Positions 47,801-50,842 of a stretch of 64,000 nt of DNA are shown here, in pieces. The number at the start of each line of letters is the position of its first letter. Within the stretch, counting starts at the first letter, position 1. A program made the position numbers and the translations under genes. The notes below the pieces were generated by a model, which was not told the DNA's origin, did no database searches, and saw only the letters and a list, made by a program, of their open reading frames with translations. Location of the stretch: the NCBI GenBank assembly GCA_033239005.1, contig BSQZ01000052.1, positions 447,001 to 511,000 of the forward strand, written 5' to 3'. This DNA is from Lamellibrachia satsuma (lineage: Eukaryota > Annelida > Polychaeta > Sabellida > Siboglinidae).

Positions 47801-49942
47801 CATGTCAGAATACTGCTCTACGGAGCCATGGAGCAGTACCACTACCAGTATTCTGACCAACTTATTTTAAATGTGATTGTAACAGAATATGGAATCAACT
47901 TACATGCTGAAACCTGGGCTAGTTTTACAAGACTATCACATCCAGACAGCATACAGGGGTTAAGAAGTTAACAATAGAAAGAACATGAAAGAACAAACAC
48001 CTTGAAGCTTAGTGATGCACAAAGGCTGCATGGTAGGGCATTAGACTGTCACACAGTGTTGGTCGAGGGGACCGGGGTTCGAAACTACCAGCTGCTGTTA
48101 CGAAACTTGGGCAATTTAATTGGCATGTCTATTGGAATAGACACTAAAAGCCAATGTTGTTGGTAAAATTTTTGTGAACAGTCTTAGTGACTCTTAGACT
48201 TAGGCTTAGCACACGCGGTCGTGATTCGACGAATGCTGTCGGTGGCAGAATAGCGAAAACCGCCGATATATTTTTAACCTTGACATTGTTGGAAAATAAT
48301 GATACTGTGTTTGATCTCTATTTATTGTAATCGTGTATGTCAATGATTGGGAAACTTGTTTATGTGGCCTTTCTCGGTGCTTATCCATTGGCGCTCTTAT
48401 TTGAAGAAACAATCCCGTGGGGCAAGTTCAAAATGGCACCTGCCAAGCGAGTGAAAAGATGCGATATGTCAATGTCAGAGTTCATGACAATCGATGCCTT
48501 TTTTGTAAACGTGAATAAAAGCAGATTTCCTGAGATTGTCCATAAACAGTCCGAGTCAGCATCCTTTGTTACGTTGGTGGATATCCATAATGTCGATGTG
48601 CCTGTCGCTAGTAGCCGAGACGCTACTGTATTGTCACCCACCGCTGGCACTCTGCAGTCGCCAAGCGCGATCGTGGTAAACTTCGAAATTGAGTTTGATT
48701 CGTGCTCCAGTTCACTTACATAACCGGCGCGTAGGCACTACTATCGGCAGCAGTGTCCTGGTTCCTCAACTCAAGCGGCAGGCAAACCATGAACGATTAG
48801 TCTGTGCTCAACGTAGGAAATTCATAGTTTTTTGTCAAATACTGTCAATAGCCAGGCAACATTAAAGCTGGATGGTTGCTGTTTATTCAAAGAAGTCATA
48901 TTTCAAAGTATTACTTTCAAAACCAATTATGTTACTGCTATATCTTATACTTACACATAATGAGCATACATTTTTTTAGGCAAGATATAAGCTTTTTATA
49001 GTTTCTCCATTTATTAACCCAGTTTTTATCTATTCTATTTTTATTTGTTGTCTTGCTTTACTTTTAGTGTCAAGCATTTGATTTTGAGTGTGATTGTAAT
49101 TGTATTTGTCCATATTAGGCATATTTGTATGCATGCATTTAAAGTCTTAAGATGCTTCAAACATTACTTCCATGTTTATAAATTTTCAAGTTATCTTATA
49201 TGTGCTGGCTCTTCTTCTATTCAGTAATACTGTGCAGGTGTTAACGCCAACCACGCTGCACAGCTAGTAAGACTCGATTGGGCTAATAATGGTTAAACCG
49301 GACTTGGCCTGCCATTGAAAAAACCTAATTCGGACAATAATGGTTGTCATAGACGGGAATGACTTCCACGAAGCCATTCGCGCGCTTAAGGTTTTTTAGA
49401 ATGTTCCAGACTGGCAAAATTTTATTTCTGGCTAGGGGAAGTAAATCTTGTGCAGGACATGGAAAAAACCTGTTGTTGACTCAGTAACTATAGAGAAGGA
49501 ACTCTGAAAAAAACCTCCTAGACCTAGACAGGGCTATTTTGAGTTCATAAAAAGAATTGAAAATGGCGTTATCACTTGTGAACGTGCTGCCAACATGCAT
49601 AACCAGGGACGCTTGCACATACAAAATTCAACTACTTCAGTGTGCTTTTATTAAGTACCAACTGAAAATGCTAATGAATCGATGGCTGGGGGGTCTGACA
49701 GTTGGGGTAGTTGTGTACTCACGGGATCCGTCGGGTCTGCTACCAAGGTTACGCATCCAAATCAGTTGTCTAGTCTCCAATTTCACTTGAAACATTCTTT
49801 TCTCAGGTCTGCGCCTGAACGAGTAACGTGTGAGCATCAGTCCACCTTCCAAGGCACGCATGATGCCGTGTGTTGAGCTGTTTACCGGGGATAAGGCCAC
49901 GGCGACGCTGTTCGATGAATGCTTCCTCAACGTGGTCGCCAT
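90..49942 (-). CDS. PLCG: Phospholipase C-gamma, 5' half of gene (15 exons, runs off left edge)
   Basis: Phosphoinositide phospholipase C-gamma hydrolyses PIP2 to IP3 and diacylglycerol at the plasma membrane downstream of tyrosine kinases. I joined 15 exons by homology and GT-AG phase: 49942-49723, 24581-24432, 20819-20726, 17147-17103, 16708-16627, 15271-15194, 14791-14757, 14053-14002, 9850-9749, 6381-6266, 5581-5496, 4075-3955, 2860-2692, 1441-1393, 163-90. They total 1,473 nt, exactly 491 codons with no internal stop. Domains: PH about 1-140, EF-hand region about 150-290, catalytic X box about 300-450, start of the split PH about 475-491. Expected catalytic histidines are present (H323 in SSHNT, H368 in YHGHT), as are the calcium ligands N324, E353 and D355 ([11 protein letters not shown]). 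The rest of the split PH, the SH2/SH3, Y box and C2 lie beyond the left edge. Invertebrates usually have one PLCG, so I do not assign PLCG1 or PLCG2. Confidence 0.97.
528..612. repeat. 26-bp tandem repeat, 3 copies
   Basis: Three almost identical copies of a unit starting AAGTGGCACAAAGACAATG in PLCG intron 14. The remainder of the 164-1,392 intron shows no gene; it is AT-rich, with repeated CATTTGCATTT-like words between about 690 and 1,075. Confidence 0.9.
1393..1441 (-). CDS. PLCG: PLCG exon 14
   Basis: Residues 451-467. Encodes [17 protein letters not shown], starting at the HKKL that follows the X box in vertebrate PLCG. Acceptor TTTCAG, donor GTCAGT, phase 1. Confidence 0.93.
1738..1925. 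repeat. 28-bp tandem repeat, about 6.5 copies
   Basis: Near-perfect copies of ACTACTGGTAAAGAGTATTC plus TATACATA in PLCG intron 13. Almost no divergence between copies, so recently expanded. The unit does not include a splice site. Confidence 0.93.
2150..2700. repeat. About 93-bp minisatellite containing the exon 13 donor site
   Basis: Six copies, spaced 82, 93, 93, 93 and 93 bp apart. In minus-strand sense each contains CATACTTAAG then GTTTGTC, i.e. the last 10 nt of PLCG exon 13 plus its 5' splice site. The rest of the unit is rich in GGACGGACAG. The outermost copy has GTTCGTC. The translated ORFs here (either strand) are repeat artefacts. Confidence 0.95.
2692..2860 (-). CDS. PLCG: PLCG exon 13 (end of X box)
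   Basis: Residues 394-450. [19 protein letters not shown] and later [14 protein letters not shown] match vertebrate VILSIEDHCSIAQQRNMA and LPSPNQLKRKILIK. Both ends are embedded in minisatellites: the first 18 nt are copied about 16 times in the upstream intron, and the last 10 nt plus donor GTTTGT are copied about five times downstream. Confidence 0.97.
2862..3545. repeat. 42-bp minisatellite containing the exon 13 acceptor and exon start
   Basis: About 16 tandem copies. In minus-strand sense a unit reads GTGTGTTTGTAG, then CTACGCCCTGATCCTGTC, then TACA(G/A)TGAGC. This contains an acceptor, the first 18 nt of PLCG exon 13 (slightly diverged) and in many copies a donor-like GTGAGC. It abuts the real exon 13 acceptor without a gap. 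The [14 protein letters not shown] ORFs on this strand are artefacts. Confidence 0.96.
3546..3954. other. Intron 12, unique part
   Basis: About 400 bp between the 42-bp array and the exon 12 donor. I see no gene, RNA or recognisable mobile element; plain AT-rich intron sequence. Confidence 0.6.
3955..4075 (-). CDS. PLCG: PLCG exon 12 (X box, second catalytic histidine)
   Basis: Residues 354-394. [20 protein letters not shown] then [19 protein letters not shown], the most conserved X-box segment, with calcium ligand D355 and catalytic H368. Donor GTAAGT. The acceptor, TGTTACAG directly before TGGACTGTTG, is itself the repeat unit of the adjoining 20-bp minisatellite (4,065-5,168). Confidence 0.98.
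4065..5168. repeat. 20-bp minisatellite containing the exon 12 acceptor and exon start
   Basis: About 55 copies of a 20-bp unit; in minus-strand sense CTGTTACAG then TGGACTGTTGT. It includes the polypyrimidine-AG of the exon 12 acceptor plus the first 10 nt of exon 12. Units alternate between GTCCACTG and GCTCACTG types (plus strand), with scattered AGTCAGCTG units, giving 40-60 bp higher-order periodicity. It starts directly at the real acceptor. Confidence 0.96.
5496..5581 (-). CDS. PLCG: PLCG exon 11 (X box)
   Basis: Residues 325-354. [20 protein letters not shown] then TGCRCIE, nearly identical to vertebrate PLCG, which has Leu where this has Cys (ESSLEAY). Calcium ligand E353 lies at the end. 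Acceptor CCGCAG, donor GTAGGT. Confidence 0.97.
6266..6381 (-). CDS. PLCG: PLCG exon 10 (start of catalytic X box)
   Basis: Residues 287-325. [14 protein letters not shown] then [19 protein letters not shown], the start of the PLC X box with the first catalytic histidine (H323) and calcium ligand N324. Acceptor TTATAG, donor GTGAGC. The split threonine codon is completed by exon 11. Confidence 0.97.
6943..7081. repeat. 17-bp tandem repeat, about 8 perfect copies
   Basis: Eight essentially identical copies of CATAGCTGCCATGGCAT, a unit containing the palindrome TGCCATGGCA. It lies just before the FEN-like gene relic. The lack of divergence suggests recent expansion. Confidence 0.94.
7082..8818 (+). 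pseudogene. Relic of an uncharacterised invertebrate gene family with FEN1/XPG-like and CXC motifs (copy 1)
   Basis: Reading frames that switch several times (breaks near 7,340, 7,790 and 8,120) form one protein-like series in PLCG intron 9, antisense to PLCG. In order: a segment ending MNIVTGQVV (about 7,245-7,280), [20 protein letters not shown] (about 7,510-7,570), a [12 protein letters not shown] block, then [17 protein letters not shown] (about 8,020-8,070) and [20 protein letters not shown] (about 8,170-8,235). The last two resemble the acidic active-site strand and the helix-hairpin-helix of FEN1/XPG nucleases. It ends with a tesmin/TSO1-type cysteine cluster, [17 protein letters not shown] then CACQGGQAC (about 8,660-8,770). 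Proteins with this architecture are numerous in marine invertebrate genomes, usually unnamed, and behave like mobile-element genes. The function is unproven and this copy is broken. Confidence 0.75.
8819..9748. other. Intron 9 remainder
   Basis: AT-rich sequence after the FEN-like relic. It may hold the 3' flank of that element, but I found no terminal repeats or target-site duplication. No gene seen. Confidence 0.5.
9749..9850 (-). CDS. PLCG: PLCG exon 9 (EF-hand to X-box linker)
   Basis: Residues 253-286, a phase 0 exon. Encodes [18 protein letters not shown], matching the VQEFMLSFLRDPLR region of vertebrate PLCG. Acceptor TTTGTAG, donor GTCAGT. Confidence 0.94.
10337..10506. repeat. 21-bp tandem repeat, about 8 copies
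   Basis: Near-identical copies of CTTGTAATTGAAGTGAAACAC in PLCG intron 8. The length is a multiple of three, so it stays open in several frames (KHLVIEV and YKVFHFN repeats), but these are artefacts. Confidence 0.94.
10765..11345. repeat. Minisatellite, left block (ATGTATGTTATATTCTCTAG)
   Basis: Variable-length units around ATGTATGTTATATTCTCTAG, with ATGTATGT expansion inside units. The same array resumes at 13,415 after a LINE fragment, so the two blocks are one split locus. It lies in PLCG intron 8. Confidence 0.93.
11365..13414 (+). mobile_element. Degraded CR1-like LINE between two minisatellite blocks
   Basis: Non-LTR retrotransposon copy of the same family as 53,690-56,172. The N-terminal part of the endonuclease is at 11,385-11,710. 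An internal deletion follows, replaced by an AT-repeat filler (11,712-11,735), and the copy resumes in the linker ([13 protein letters not shown]). Reverse transcriptase motifs are [18 protein letters not shown] (about 11,970), [10 protein letters not shown] (about 12,375), GVPQGP (about 12,545) and FADDTKVF (about 12,640). Many stops and frameshifts break it. Its 3' end stops about 29 nt short of the family end. Confidence 0.93.
13415..13975. repeat. Minisatellite, right block
   Basis: Continuation of the 10,765-11,345 array with the same consensus, ending about 30 bp from the PLCG exon 8 donor. It includes TGCATGTTATATTCTCTAGA variants that are rare in the left block. Confidence 0.93.
14002..14053 (-). 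CDS. PLCG: PLCG exon 8 (EF-hand region)
   Basis: Residues 235-252. Encodes [17 protein letters not shown], equivalent to vertebrate CRVSLPEFQQFLLDYQG. Acceptor TTGCAG, donor GTAGTC. The right block of the 10.8-14.0 kb minisatellite ends only about 30 bp beyond the donor. Confidence 0.92.
14080..14265. repeat. Degenerate G-rich repeat (GAGTGGGGTGA)
   Basis: About 11-12 bp imperfect units around GAGTGGGGTGA on the plus strand, immediately upstream (in gene sense) of PLCG exon 8. On the transcribed pre-mRNA strand this is C-rich, possibly extending the pyrimidine tract. Confidence 0.7.
14266..15193. other. Introns 6 and 7, no further features apart from exon 7
   Basis: Apart from the exon 7 micro-exon (14,757-14,791) and a GCACGCAC-rich simple repeat at about 15,100-15,142, I see no gene, RNA or mobile element. 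Confidence 0.55.
14757..14791 (-). CDS. PLCG: PLCG exon 7 (35-nt micro-exon)
   Basis: Residues 224-235. Encodes [11 protein letters not shown] with the last codon split. No strong sequence match by itself, but it has a proper acceptor (TTTTAG) and donor (GTAACT), and it is the only piece I found that restores the reading frame between exons 6 and 8. Vertebrate PLCG has a poorly conserved segment here. Confidence 0.75.
15194..15271 (-). CDS. PLCG: PLCG exon 6 (EF-hand region)
   Basis: Residues 198-223, a 26-codon phase 0 exon. [15 protein letters not shown] corresponds to vertebrate DITYGQFAQLYRSLM. Acceptor TTACAG, donor GTAAGG. Confidence 0.93.
15965..16592. repeat. 29-bp minisatellite, about 21 copies
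   Basis: Units of GCATTGGGCATGGGGCAGAA plus AAGACAACA with recurrent variants (ATCAGCATTGGG, GAGCATGGGACAG). It lies in PLCG intron 5 close to exon 5. Long ORFs on both strands (up to 217 codons, the [12 protein letters not shown] repeat) come from the 29-bp period shifting through all frames and are not genes. Confidence 0.95.
16627..16708 (-). CDS. PLCG: PLCG exon 5 (EF-hand region)
   Basis: Residues 170-197. Encodes [18 protein letters not shown] followed by TSKLREKYQ, aligning with the vertebrate ISAKDLKNMLSQVNYRV segment. Acceptor TTTTAG, donor GTAGGT. A 29-bp minisatellite starts about 35 bp inside the following intron. Confidence 0.93.
17103..17147 (-). CDS. PLCG: PLCG exon 4 (45-nt exon, start of EF-hand region)
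   Basis: Residues 155-170. It encodes [15 protein letters not shown], equivalent to vertebrate WLRKQFYSVDRNRED. Acceptor TTTGTAG, donor GTAAGT. Being very short, it would be missed without homology; splice phase 2/2 joins it cleanly to exons 3 and 5. Confidence 0.92.
17400..18506 (-). mobile_element. LINE fragment (CR1/Rex1-like reverse transcriptase), minus strand
   Basis: Minus-strand translation across frames gives [18 protein letters not shown] (about 18,390), a degraded APQG motif (about 18,150) followed by [20 protein letters not shown] (about 18,060), FLELNAQKT and [14 protein letters not shown], then [12 protein letters not shown]. These are RT motifs in the correct order followed by the C-terminal region. 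Frameshifts break it and the 5' part is missing; it stops where a hAT terminus begins at 18,507. It is a different family from the other LINEs in the window. Confidence 0.85.
18507..20205 (-). mobile_element. hAT transposon relic (CAGGGGCGTAGC terminus), copy A
   Basis: Begins CAGGGGCGTAGCTAGG, a hAT-type terminus. A minus-strand segment at about 19,220-19,500 ([14 protein letters not shown] and QNHYVAQHL in shifted frames) resembles the ZMYM1/THAP-related hAT transposase core. It shares its start, and a later stretch around CAGATTAGGGATGGACC (about 20,162), with copy B at 50,843. An internal tandem repeat is listed separately. I could not find a second CAGGGG terminus, so the right end is approximate. 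Confidence 0.65.
19585..19800. repeat. About 57-bp tandem repeat, 4 copies, inside hAT copy A
   Basis: Four near-identical copies of a unit starting GGACTGTCGGAATGTGGTCA. One copy carries an extra G (AGGAAGGCC), shifting its frame. It probably arose after insertion. Confidence 0.9.
20726..20819 (-). CDS. PLCG: PLCG exon 3 (end of PH domain)
   Basis: Residues 124-155. [17 protein letters not shown] matches the C-terminal helix of the PLCG PH domain (VNMWIKGLTWLMEDTL in vertebrates), and the exon ends in PLQVER. Acceptor TTACAG, donor GTGGGT. A 1.3-kb minisatellite begins about 110 bp upstream of its acceptor. Confidence 0.94.
20930..22265. repeat. 1.3-kb minisatellite with higher-order repeats
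   Basis: About 54 copies of AGCTCTAGTATCCACTATGA followed by CATCT or CATGCT, so 23-26 bp units, in PLCG intron 2. A marker variant (CACAATGACATGCCAGCTC) recurs at about 21,358, 21,771 and 22,158 with similar flanking variants. The array is therefore built from about 390-410 bp higher-order blocks. Confidence 0.95.
22466..23381. mobile_element. Possible piggyBac-like element remnant
   Basis: The right end reads CCGGGTCTATAAGGG then TTAA, and the left end CTAA then CCTCTAAAGACTGG: related inverted termini at TTAA-like sites, as in piggyBac elements. A short plus-strand frame near 22,688 ([18 protein letters not shown]) resembles acidic N-termini of piggyBac transposases. A segment of about 95 bp (22,848-22,940) is duplicated at 23,030-23,125. 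The transposase core is absent. Confidence 0.45.
23545..23675. repeat. About 47-bp tandem repeat, 3 copies
   Basis: Three copies of a unit containing TTTCAAGGTATGCGCATGCA in PLCG intron 2. The core GCGCATGCATGCATG can form alternating purine-pyrimidine DNA. Confidence 0.88.
23690..24431. other. Intron 2, no features seen
   Basis: AT-rich intronic sequence without recognisable coding, RNA or mobile-element signal. Confidence 0.5.
24432..24581 (-). CDS. PLCG: PLCG exon 2 (PH domain)
   Basis: Residues 74-123. Contains [19 protein letters not shown] and [13 protein letters not shown], matching the PLCG N-terminal PH domain (REIKEIRPGK and GMEFRLKTLSL in vertebrates). Acceptor TTTCAG, donor GTAAGA. 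Phase 1 enters and phase 1 leaves, and both agree with the neighbouring exons. It is separated from exon 1 by a 25-kb intron. Confidence 0.95.
24970..25244. repeat. Snap-back inverted repeat (about 110-bp and 135-bp arms, 30-bp loop)
   Basis: The left arm (about 24,970-25,079) and right arm (about 25,110-25,244) are inverted copies. The inner 30 bp of each arm are perfectly complementary (AATCAGTGACAACCCTACTG and its continuation). The right arm has about 20 extra bases (around 25,155-25,175). It directly abuts a CR1-like LINE 3' fragment and would fold into a long hairpin. Confidence 0.9.
25246..25535 (-). mobile_element. CR1-like LINE 3' fragment
   Basis: The reverse strand carries the last part of ORF2 ([12 protein letters not shown] then [13 protein letters not shown]) and the family 3' UTR ending GGATGGCAATCTTGTTAAA. 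The same 3' end is seen at 33.2, 56.1 and 57.1 kb. 5' truncated and internally deleted. Confidence 0.88.
25540..26685. other. Intron 1, unannotated
   Basis: No gene seen. A part around 26,130-26,240 is similar to about 44,540-44,650 (shared TATTGTCGTTTT and TTATTTTCGATT blocks in the same order), so both are probably pieces of one dispersed repeat family. Confidence 0.45.
26690..26785. repeat. About 11-bp tandem repeat (GGTACATGGTA)
   Basis: Eight to nine imperfect copies of GGTACATGGTG / GGTACATTGTA. Short and diverged. Confidence 0.85.
26790..28095. other. Intron 1, unannotated
   Basis: AT-rich intron sequence with no gene, RNA or clear repeat. A short CA/GT-rich stretch lies at about 27,440-27,490. 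Confidence 0.45.
28100..29035. repeat. 52-bp minisatellite, about 18 copies
   Basis: Near-identical 52-bp units (TCATCTACTCATCCTGCTGC then ACACGTAGGTGTGAACGTCA and TTTATAGCACCC) in PLCG intron 1. The first six or so copies keep ACGTAGG and GAACGTC; later copies have ACATAGG and partly GAATGTC, which are CpG to CpA/TpG changes. The last copy is internally deleted. Confidence 0.96.
29139..29885. mobile_element. Tc1/mariner (pogo/Tigger-like) non-autonomous element, 747 bp
   Basis: Terminal inverted repeats CAGTGGAATCTCGGTTTATG and, reversed at the right end, CAGTGGAACCTCGATTTTAT, each flanked by TA (29,137-29,138 and 29,886-29,887). CAGTGGAACCTCG is the classic start of Tigger-type elements. 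The inside has no recognisable transposase. Inserted in PLCG intron 1. Confidence 0.9.
29890..32095. other. Intron 1, mostly unannotated
   Basis: No gene recognised. Around 30,565-30,640 the minus strand resembles the head of a tRNA-derived SINE (GGCGTCGTGGTTAGAACATC with a weak B box), too degenerate to call. A phrase near 31,010-31,050 (CAGAGATCAGTCAA then GTATAGCATTGTCCAATC) recurs at about 32,708-32,743, evidence of a dispersed repeat. Confidence 0.4.
32107..32160. repeat. (ACT)n microsatellite
   Basis: About 17 ACT triplets with one interruption (GCT). On the opposite strand it reads as polyvaline in a spurious ORF. Confidence 0.97.
32850..33018. mobile_element. Partial copy of the hAT-like MITE seen at 60,370
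   Basis: About 165 bp similar to 60,437-60,594, from ATTAACATTCCGTTTATTTT to GCTAAATCTCACCCCT. The right terminus is present and the left missing. It gives the family at least two members in this window. Confidence 0.75.
33190..34020 (-). mobile_element. CR1-like LINE fragment interrupted by a dispersed repeat
   Basis: In the reverse sense: RT region (33,850-34,020; [24 protein letters not shown]), an interruption at about 33,700-33,835, then the C-terminal region ([20 protein letters not shown] and later [18 protein letters not shown]) and the family 3' UTR ending in TTTGCCATC/TTGTTAAA. Close to the 53.7-kb copy in sequence. Confidence 0.92.
33700..33835 (-). repeat. Dispersed repeat (SINE-like), also the empty-site paralogue of the 43.5-kb insertion
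   Basis: In the reverse sense: GGAAAGCATGCTGTGTGTCT then GTGGCTGTAGCC, AATTATTGTTTGCT and TTTAGCACCTGTCCAGGGCT. The same sequence occurs at 43,500-43,529 plus 47,262-47,340, but split there by a transposon. It may be SINE-derived; I did not find convincing Pol III boxes. Confidence 0.75.
34025..34310 (+). mobile_element. LINE C-terminal fragment, second CR1-like family
   Basis: The plus strand encodes, with stops, [20 protein letters not shown] then [12 protein letters not shown] (degraded INEWNDLP-type motif) and a [14 protein letters not shown] tail. This is the end of a CR1-type ORF2 from a family distinct from the 53.7-kb copy. A possible tRNA-like B box (GGTTCGGATCT, 34,344) follows but does not make a tRNA. 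Confidence 0.7.
34800..37010 (+). mobile_element. LINE with endonuclease and reverse transcriptase (Jockey/CR1 group), broken
   Basis: Apurinic-type endonuclease from 34,825 ([20 protein letters not shown] then [18 protein letters not shown], and [10 protein letters not shown] at about 35,275). After deletions and frameshifts comes reverse transcriptase, with [20 protein letters not shown] (about 35,995), [15 protein letters not shown] (about 36,165) and the catalytic LFADDCLLY (about 36,255). The tail has [15 protein letters not shown] and NVQRRAARF (about 36,620-36,720). A stop at 36,318 and several frameshifts make it inactive. It is in PLCG intron 1, antisense to the gene. Confidence 0.95.
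37940..38470 (+). mobile_element. LINE C-terminal remnant (RTE/Jockey-like)
   Basis: The plus strand encodes [20 protein letters not shown] then [40 protein letters not shown] and [11 protein letters not shown]. This is the region after the RT core in endonuclease-RT elements of this type. Stops follow from 38,210. No RT core is retained. Confidence 0.82.
38560..39730 (-). mobile_element. Degraded LINE (RTE-like), minus strand
   Basis: In the reverse sense: [14 protein letters not shown] and MHRESHWKT (about 39,550-39,650), then [18 protein letters not shown] (about 39,310-39,360; a decayed RWNLF..LEDLDFADD motif), then [14 protein letters not shown] (about 38,700-38,770). The order and spacing fit an RT of the endonuclease-RT (craniate-type RTE) group. 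The catalytic YADD/FADD is mutated to NAED. Confidence 0.6.
39735..40845. other. Intron 1, unannotated
   Basis: AT-rich sequence without recognisable gene, RNA or element. No tandem arrays. Confidence 0.45.
40850..41450. mobile_element. Second copy of the 58.1-kb MITE family (partial)
   Basis: Similar in order and orientation to 58,330-58,880: GGTTACGACCGGTTTGAGG, ACTAATAATATACCATGTCG, GAGCGGTAAACCGCTCC and TATCGGAGAATATAGGCTAG all recur. Both terminal inverted repeats are missing or decayed here. The shared GCGGTAAACCGC palindrome could be functional. Confidence 0.85.
41452..41552. repeat. About 50-bp direct duplication
   Basis: GTGACATTTTGTAACTAATT then TACTCACAATGGTAAGAAAC occurs twice in tandem with few differences. 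Confidence 0.85.
41761..41851. repeat. (TA)n microsatellite with TACA interruption
   Basis: A pure TA tract interrupted by CATATACATACATACATA. Not a gene despite an open frame on the minus strand. Confidence 0.97.
41855..43495. other. Intron 1, unannotated
   Basis: AT-rich. TTAACCCATTAGGCCCCAGG near 42,866 looks like a piggyBac-type terminus at a TTAA site, but I found no partner end. No gene seen. Confidence 0.4.
43656..46226. mobile_element. Inner hAT element, 2.6 kb, with perfect 8-bp target duplication
   Basis: Starts CAGGGGTCGGAAACCTGTGG (then TCCGCGGGCC) and ends TTGCCCACCCCTG, the familiar CAGGGGTCGGCAACCT-type hAT termini. It is flanked by AATTACAT at 43,648-43,655 and 46,227-46,234. 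Its target lies in the CAATTACA subterminal repeat of the outer hAT, so it inserted later. It contains a Tigger-like element. A coding-looking stretch (45,615-45,990) was not identified. Confidence 0.92.
44124..45001. mobile_element. Tc1/mariner (pogo/Tigger-like) non-autonomous element, 878 bp, nested
   Basis: 24-bp terminal inverted repeats CAGTCGAGCCTCGTTATTAC / CAGTCGAGCCTCGTTATAAC with one mismatch in 24, flanked by TA at both sides (44,122-44,123 and 45,002-45,003). The termini resemble pogo/Tigger elements. A 127-codon frame inside (44,367-44,750) shows no transposase motif. It sits inside the inner hAT, making a third level. Confidence 0.93.
47262..47340 (+). repeat. Right half of the dispersed repeat split by the outer hAT
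   Basis: GGCTGTAGCAGTGCTAATTA then TTGTTTGCTGAGAGG and TTAGCACCTGTCCAGG continue the sequence interrupted at 43,529. The paralogue at 33,700-33,835 shows the uninterrupted form. Confidence 0.85.
48015..48180 (+). repeat. Possible tRNA-derived SINE
   Basis: GGCTGCATGGTAGGGCATTA resembles a Pol III A box, and GGGGTTCGAAACT (about 48,075) a B box 45-50 nt later. The arms do not fold as an intact tRNA. Followed by AT-rich sequence with no clear tail. Confidence 0.45.
48337..48723 (+). CDS. Unidentified ORF, 128 codons, possibly a transposon N-terminal exon
   Basis: An open frame of 128 codons in AT-rich surroundings, with higher GC and reasonable codon use from 48,430 on. An internal Met starts [20 protein letters not shown] then DAFF, resembling the basic-plus-SxxxFF openings of some hAT/THAP transposases. 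Not recognised with confidence. It may be an element fragment rather than a host gene. It lies in PLCG intron 1 on the opposite strand. Confidence 0.35.
   Translation: MSMIGKLVYVAFLGAYPLALLFEETIPWGKFKMAPAKRVKRCDMSMSEFMTIDAFFVNVNKSRFPEIVHKQSESASFVTLVDIHNVDVPVASSRDATVLSPTAGTLQSPSAIVVNFEIEFDSCSSSLT
48730..49720. other. Intron 1 next to PLCG exon 1
   Basis: No gene or clear element seen; AT-rich with no tandem repeats. Confidence 0.45.
49723..49942 (-). CDS. PLCG: PLCG exon 1 (first coding exon, PH domain start)
   Basis: Encodes residues 1-73 of the model. [12 protein letters not shown] is almost identical to the PH-domain strand of vertebrate PLCG. The ATG at 49,942 has a good context (CAAAATGGCG). 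An in-frame upstream ATG 30 nt earlier (49,972) could add ten residues, but it has no family support. The donor is GTGAGT and the phase is 1. Before the conserved block the N-terminus is unconserved and rich in Ser, Val and Ala. Confidence 0.95.
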
Positions 49943-49948
49943 TTTGGA
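49930..49948 (-). promoter_or_regulatory. YY1-like motif overlapping the PLCG start codon
   Basis: The minus strand reads CCAAAATGGCGACCA across the ATG. AAAATGGCG is the core of the YY1 motif, which in animals often sits just downstream of the transcription start and overlaps the initiator ATG. A short 5' UTR would follow if it works here. This is an inference from the motif alone. Confidence 0.45.
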
Positions 49949-50842
49949 TTGGCTTGTCACTTGTAAACACACAGGAAGTACATAAAAGGCTTCTCACGGC
50001 GTTGTGTGGTCCCTGTCAAAATTAATATCAGTACTAGTTGTCACTTAAATTGTTGTACTAACTTGACTGCATTGTTGCATCTTTTTAAAGTTCCTGCACA
50101 GGTAGCAGCTCCACTCAAAACAGACGCCTTCAACTCTACCGCAACATTGCGAACTCGAGCCGATTACACAGCCGAAGTCCGTGCGCCGGACGTTTTAATC
50201 ACGTGGGATGACGCGCACCACTTCCTTGTCAAAAGCTGAACGGTTTCAGTTTGTTGATCGCAGCGCATGTATGTCTTGGATGTTATAAGCAATATACTGT
50301 GGCATTGCGCGATTAACTAAAAAGTGATTGATATATATGTACAATATTATGCTAAAATACGGTAGTCATAATTAACTAATCGTGTGTCAGACACGCAGAG
50401 AGTTAAACTATTTATAAACTTGTATTTGATTGATCAATTGAACTAACTCAAAATGAAGAATGGCATTTCTTGTATGTTCTGAAAAGTGAGAGCGAAGCGA
50501 GTTGTCCAAAGTTATACAATTATAGAAATTAAATGGTGCGCGCGTGCATTGACGTATGTGATTTGTTTTTTAAAAATAATTCTCTAAGATTACCACAGAA
50601 CACCGAGAAATACAATTTTAGTTGGTATGGCTACGCCAGAGCTTGGAAGAGACAGCGAGATCGTCGCAAACCCCGTGCTCGAGCTGAGGACATCAGCTAT
50701 ATAGATAAACACCTGTATTAATTGACAAAACCACATATGATTATTACTTGATTGTGAAAGAATGGGGTACATTCATGTGTGGGGCACATTCATCGGGTGA
50801 ATTTGGGAACACGACCCGATCTGATCTGATAAGAATGGTGGC

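Noticed and set aside
48015..48095. tRNA gene (GGGGTTCGAAACT)
   Set aside because: The B box is good but the A box is weak and the arms do not pair. Listed only as a possible SINE.
49557..50239. Plus-strand ORFs around PLCG exon 1
   Set aside because: Shadows of the minus-strand coding exon and its flank. No conserved product on the plus strand.
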